Of a stretch of 64,000 nucleotides of DNA, positions 62,195-64,000 are shown piece after piece. The stretch spans positions 1-64,000 of the forward strand of contig NZ_JABBHF010000015.1 of assembly GCF_012910715.1 (NCBI RefSeq), written 5' to 3'. The notes below the pieces were generated by a model. That model had not been told where the DNA came from and searched no databases. It saw nothing but the letters and a program-made list of their open reading frames with translations. The translations under genes were made by a program, and so were the position numbers. Position 1 is the stretch's first letter; each line of letters begins with the position of its first letter. The DNA is from Flavivirga algicola. Its GTDB lineage: Bacteria > Bacteroidota > Bacteroidia > Flavobacteriales > Flavobacteriaceae.

Positions 62195-62219
62195 AAAATC
62201 AAAAGGTTTCTTTGTTAGT
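62174..62219. terminator. Perfect 21-bp hairpin overlapping the hemL stop codon
   Basis: Left arm 62174-62194 (the last six hemL codons and its TGA) pairs without mismatch with right arm 62199-62219 around an AAAA loop. It can act on both strands for hemL and the convergent ThuA gene. Confidence 0.8.
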
Positions 62220-62249
62220 ATATATAAGGATTTGATGGGGTAGTAAGTC

Positions 62250-63182
62250 CTAAGGATATCTTTCCATATTTGGAGAATCATCACATAAAAGATCTCCAGT
62301 AATATACTGCATGCCATCCAGAAGATATTGTAATAGCTTAGGGTTTTCATAACTCTGGGCATTATGTGAAGGCGAGCAATAGAAAACGTTTCCTTTACCG
62401 TGTTTTTTTATCCAAGAAATGTATTTGATATGATCTTTGGGCTTGCTCCTAAGACCATCCAGCTTTTCCGTATTCATGTAAAGTAATGGGTGAAAATTAT
62501 AATTAAAATAGGCATTTTTAAAGAAATAAGGCTCGTCTATATGTGTAAATCCTTGGCCATTAAAAGCTTGAACCAAAGGATGTTTAGGATCAACCAGATT
62601 AACTTCTATTTCCTGTTGTTTTGGATGGTAATCAAAACTGCCACCTACCATGTTTCCAAAACTTTCCGATTTATTTTGCATGACAATGGCGCCATGCAAA
62701 ACCATTAAACCGTGGCCTTTTTTTACATATTGCAAGAGGTTATTTTCTAATTCTTCTGCTTTTTTTAGCCTTTTTTTGTCAGATAAAGAAGCATTAGCAA
62801 GTGCATCCCAAAATAGATTGCGCTTAGCTCTGTCAGAACAGTTATTATTTAATACAATAGCGTCATATTTTTTTAGATTTTTTTTCTCGAAAGATGAAAT
62901 AGAATACGATATGGTAACCTCAAAGGCGTTCGATTTGTCTCCTAAAAGTTTAATGATGGCTTCCGTATGTGGTATGGTCCAGTGCTCGAAACCAGTATGC
63001 AATGAAAATACTAAAATCTGTTTTTTGAAGTTCGTTTGGATCCTAGGTTTAGAAGGAGCTAGCTTTTCTATTTTAGCTAGCCAATCTTCTGTGAGATCTA
63101 ATTCACTAAGATTTTGTGCTTTAATAAAGTTATTGCTTAGAGTAAATATTGCTAAGCATACAAGTACGATGTTTTTTTTCAT
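62250..63182 (-). CDS. ThuA-domain exported protein
   Basis: A 310-residue protein. Residues 1-22 form a signal peptide (LVCLAIFTLSNNFIKAQ). The ThuA (trehalose-utilisation-like, glutamine amidotransferase-fold) domain follows: LVFSLHTGFEHWTIPHTEAIIKLLG, YDAIVLNNNC, GLMVLHGAIV, WIKKHGKGNVFYCSPSHNAQSYENP. ThuA proteins occur with sugar-catabolic genes, and some act on keto-glycosides; the activity here is not known. It starts 3 bases after the stop of a LacI-type gene on the same strand, so both are co-transcribed. Confidence 0.9.
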   Translation of the reverse strand: MKKNIVLVCLAIFTLSNNFIKAQNLSELDLTEDWLAKIEKLAPSKPRIQTNFKKQILVFSLHTGFEHWTIPHTEAIIKLLGDKSNAFEVTISYSISSFEKKNLKKYDAIVLNNNCSDRAKRNLFWDALANASLSDKKRLKKAEELENNLLQYVKKGHGLMVLHGAIVMQNKSESFGNMVGGSFDYHPKQQEIEVNLVDPKHPLVQAFNGQGFTHIDEPYFFKNAYFNYNFHPLLYMNTEKLDGLRSKPKDHIKYISWIKKHGKGNVFYCSPSHNAQSYENPKLLQYLLDGMQYITGDLLCDDSPNMERYP

Positions 63183-63185
63183 AAT

Positions 63186-64000
63186 TTATTTAGATGTTGA
63201 TTCTCTTTTAATTAATTTGTGTCTTAGCGTAATAGCATTTATAGATTCTAGATTTATGTTTCCGTTCAAATGTGCAATTATGCTTTCTCCAGCTAACATG
63301 CCCATTTTAAAACCAGGGTAGTCTATCGTGCTTAAGTTGGGACTCACGATTTCGGAAACAAAGTCATTATTAAAGCCAATAACTTTTATGTCTTCAGGAA
63401 TACGATACCCTTCCTTTGTCAATTCTTTAATGCAACTAGCAGCAAAGTTATCGCTAGAAACAAATATGCCGTCAATTTTATTTGTGCTATTTTTAATGTG
63501 TTTCATTACTCTATCAATTTTTTTAGGATTCAAATCTGTTTCCAAAAAATTGGCTTCTTGAAAACTAATATTATTTGCTTGAAGCGCATTCTTATACCCT
63601 TCAAACCTTTCAGAGTATACATTTCTTTTTAAATGACCACTTATATGCAATATGTTCGTGCATCCTTGATGAATAAGATGTTCGGTAGCTTCGTATCCCG
63701 CAGCTTTGTTGTCTATAAGAACGGTATAGCATTCAGGTAAGTTCAGTACCCTATCGAAAAACAGCAAAGGAATATTTCGGCTGGTGTAGTCTATAAAATG
63801 GTCGTAATTTGAAGTCTCATAAGATAAGGAAACCAATAGAGCATCTACGCCACTATTGAGCAGCGTCTTGGCATTTATTTTCTCTTTTTCTTCAGATTCT
63901 AGTGATTGACTGATAATAAGGTTGTAACCGACCTTATTGATTACTTGTTCCATGCCCGCAAGCACTGTAGACATAAAATATGAATTTAATCTGGGTACGA
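63186..64000 (-). CDS. LacI-family transcriptional regulator (N-terminus beyond the window)
   Basis: The frame is open to the right edge. Beyond the internal ATG at 63974 it continues VPRLNSYFMSTVLAG, the usual start of the LacI effector domain, so the DNA-binding domain lies outside the window. Visible parts are GYNLIISQSLESEEKE, IPLLFFDRVL, VLIDNKAAGYEATEHLIHQG, IDGIFVSSDNFAASCI and IPEDIKVIGFNND. It is a paralogue of the kdg-cluster regulator and lies 3 bases upstream of the ThuA gene in one operon, presumably a local sugar-responsive repressor. Confidence 0.93.
   Translation of the reverse strand, partial: VPRLNSYFMSTVLAGMEQVINKVGYNLIISQSLESEEKEKINAKTLLNSGVDALLVSLSYETSNYDHFIDYTSRNIPLLFFDRVLNLPECYTVLIDNKAAGYEATEHLIHQGCTNILHISGHLKRNVYSERFEGYKNALQANNISFQEANFLETDLNPKKIDRVMKHIKNSTNKIDGIFVSSDNFAASCIKELTKEGYRIPEDIKVIGFNNDFVSEIVSPNLSTIDYPGFKMGMLAGESIIAHLNGNINLESINAITLRHKLIKRESTSK

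Noticed and set aside
62650-63321. A 223-codon + strand frame across the ThuA and LacI genes
   Set aside because: It is antisense to two clearly recognised genes and has the composition of a shadow frame.

Overview
The window looks like a chromosome segment from a marine-type member of the Flavobacteriaceae (Bacteroidota). The DNA is AT-rich. It carries SusC/SusD outer-membrane pairs, a type IX secretion sorting domain, GSCFA, DUF6520 and DUF5522 proteins, many TlpA-like thioredoxins, and promoters of the Bacteroidota form TTTG-N19-TAnnTTTG. No rRNA, tRNA, CRISPR array, prophage or complete insertion sequence was found. The assignment rests on family recognition by eye.

Region 1 (1-24 kb) is an accessory zone. 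It opens with the tail of a T9SS-exported protein, then SusC, SusD and a secreted thioredoxin on the + strand. These face a convergent minus-strand operon: a MauE/DoxX-type redox membrane protein, an unrecognised membrane-anchored protein and a small secreted cysteine-containing DUF6520 peptide. A four-copy tandem repeat of about 308 bp follows. Next comes a partial second copy of the locus: a SusC without SusD, a second DUF6520 gene, and a 54-bp relic of the unrecognised gene. From 15 to 24 kb there are an orphan gene, a REP-rich stretch carrying a frameshifted GIY-YIG nuclease gene, a large outer-membrane barrel protein, a PAS/AraC regulator, a STAS/SEC14-like protein and an 807-residue PLP-acyltransferase fusion.

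The most unusual signal lies in this zone: nine copies of a direct repeat, all in the same orientation. On the minus strand it reads ATCC-N17-ATCC, and in seven copies a -7-like TTTG follows at exactly N26. Two copies sit just upstream of gene starts with predicted leaders of about 25 nt. Three lie in a 228-bp tandem array with hairpins. I interpret this as an activator-dependent promoter family, with the neighbouring AraC protein as the candidate activator.

Region 2 (26.6-33 kb) is a sugar-catabolism cluster: two exported (alpha/alpha)6-type glycosidases, a LacI repressor, KDG kinase and KDPG aldolase. Paired palindromic operators lie in the lacI-kdgK divergent region. The lacI promoter lies inside the longest lacI reading frame, which moves the likely start codon to a TTG.

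Region 3 (33-64 kb) is mostly core genome: FKBP isomerase, Era, Der, an ABC/GntR operon, a long TlpA protein, LemA/TPM, MerR with an M23 peptidase, AlaRS, GSCFA, DUF4230, threonine dehydratase, enoyl-CoA hydratase, aromatic amino acid hydroxylase, bestrophin, DUF4136, DUF5522, a HExxH protein, a cytochrome c-like lipoprotein, a PLP desulfhydrase, a LysM glucosaminidase and HemL. A decayed GxxExxY (PD-(D/E)XK-like) gene sits between inverted repeats after alaS. The window ends in a LacI-ThuA operon cut by the right edge.
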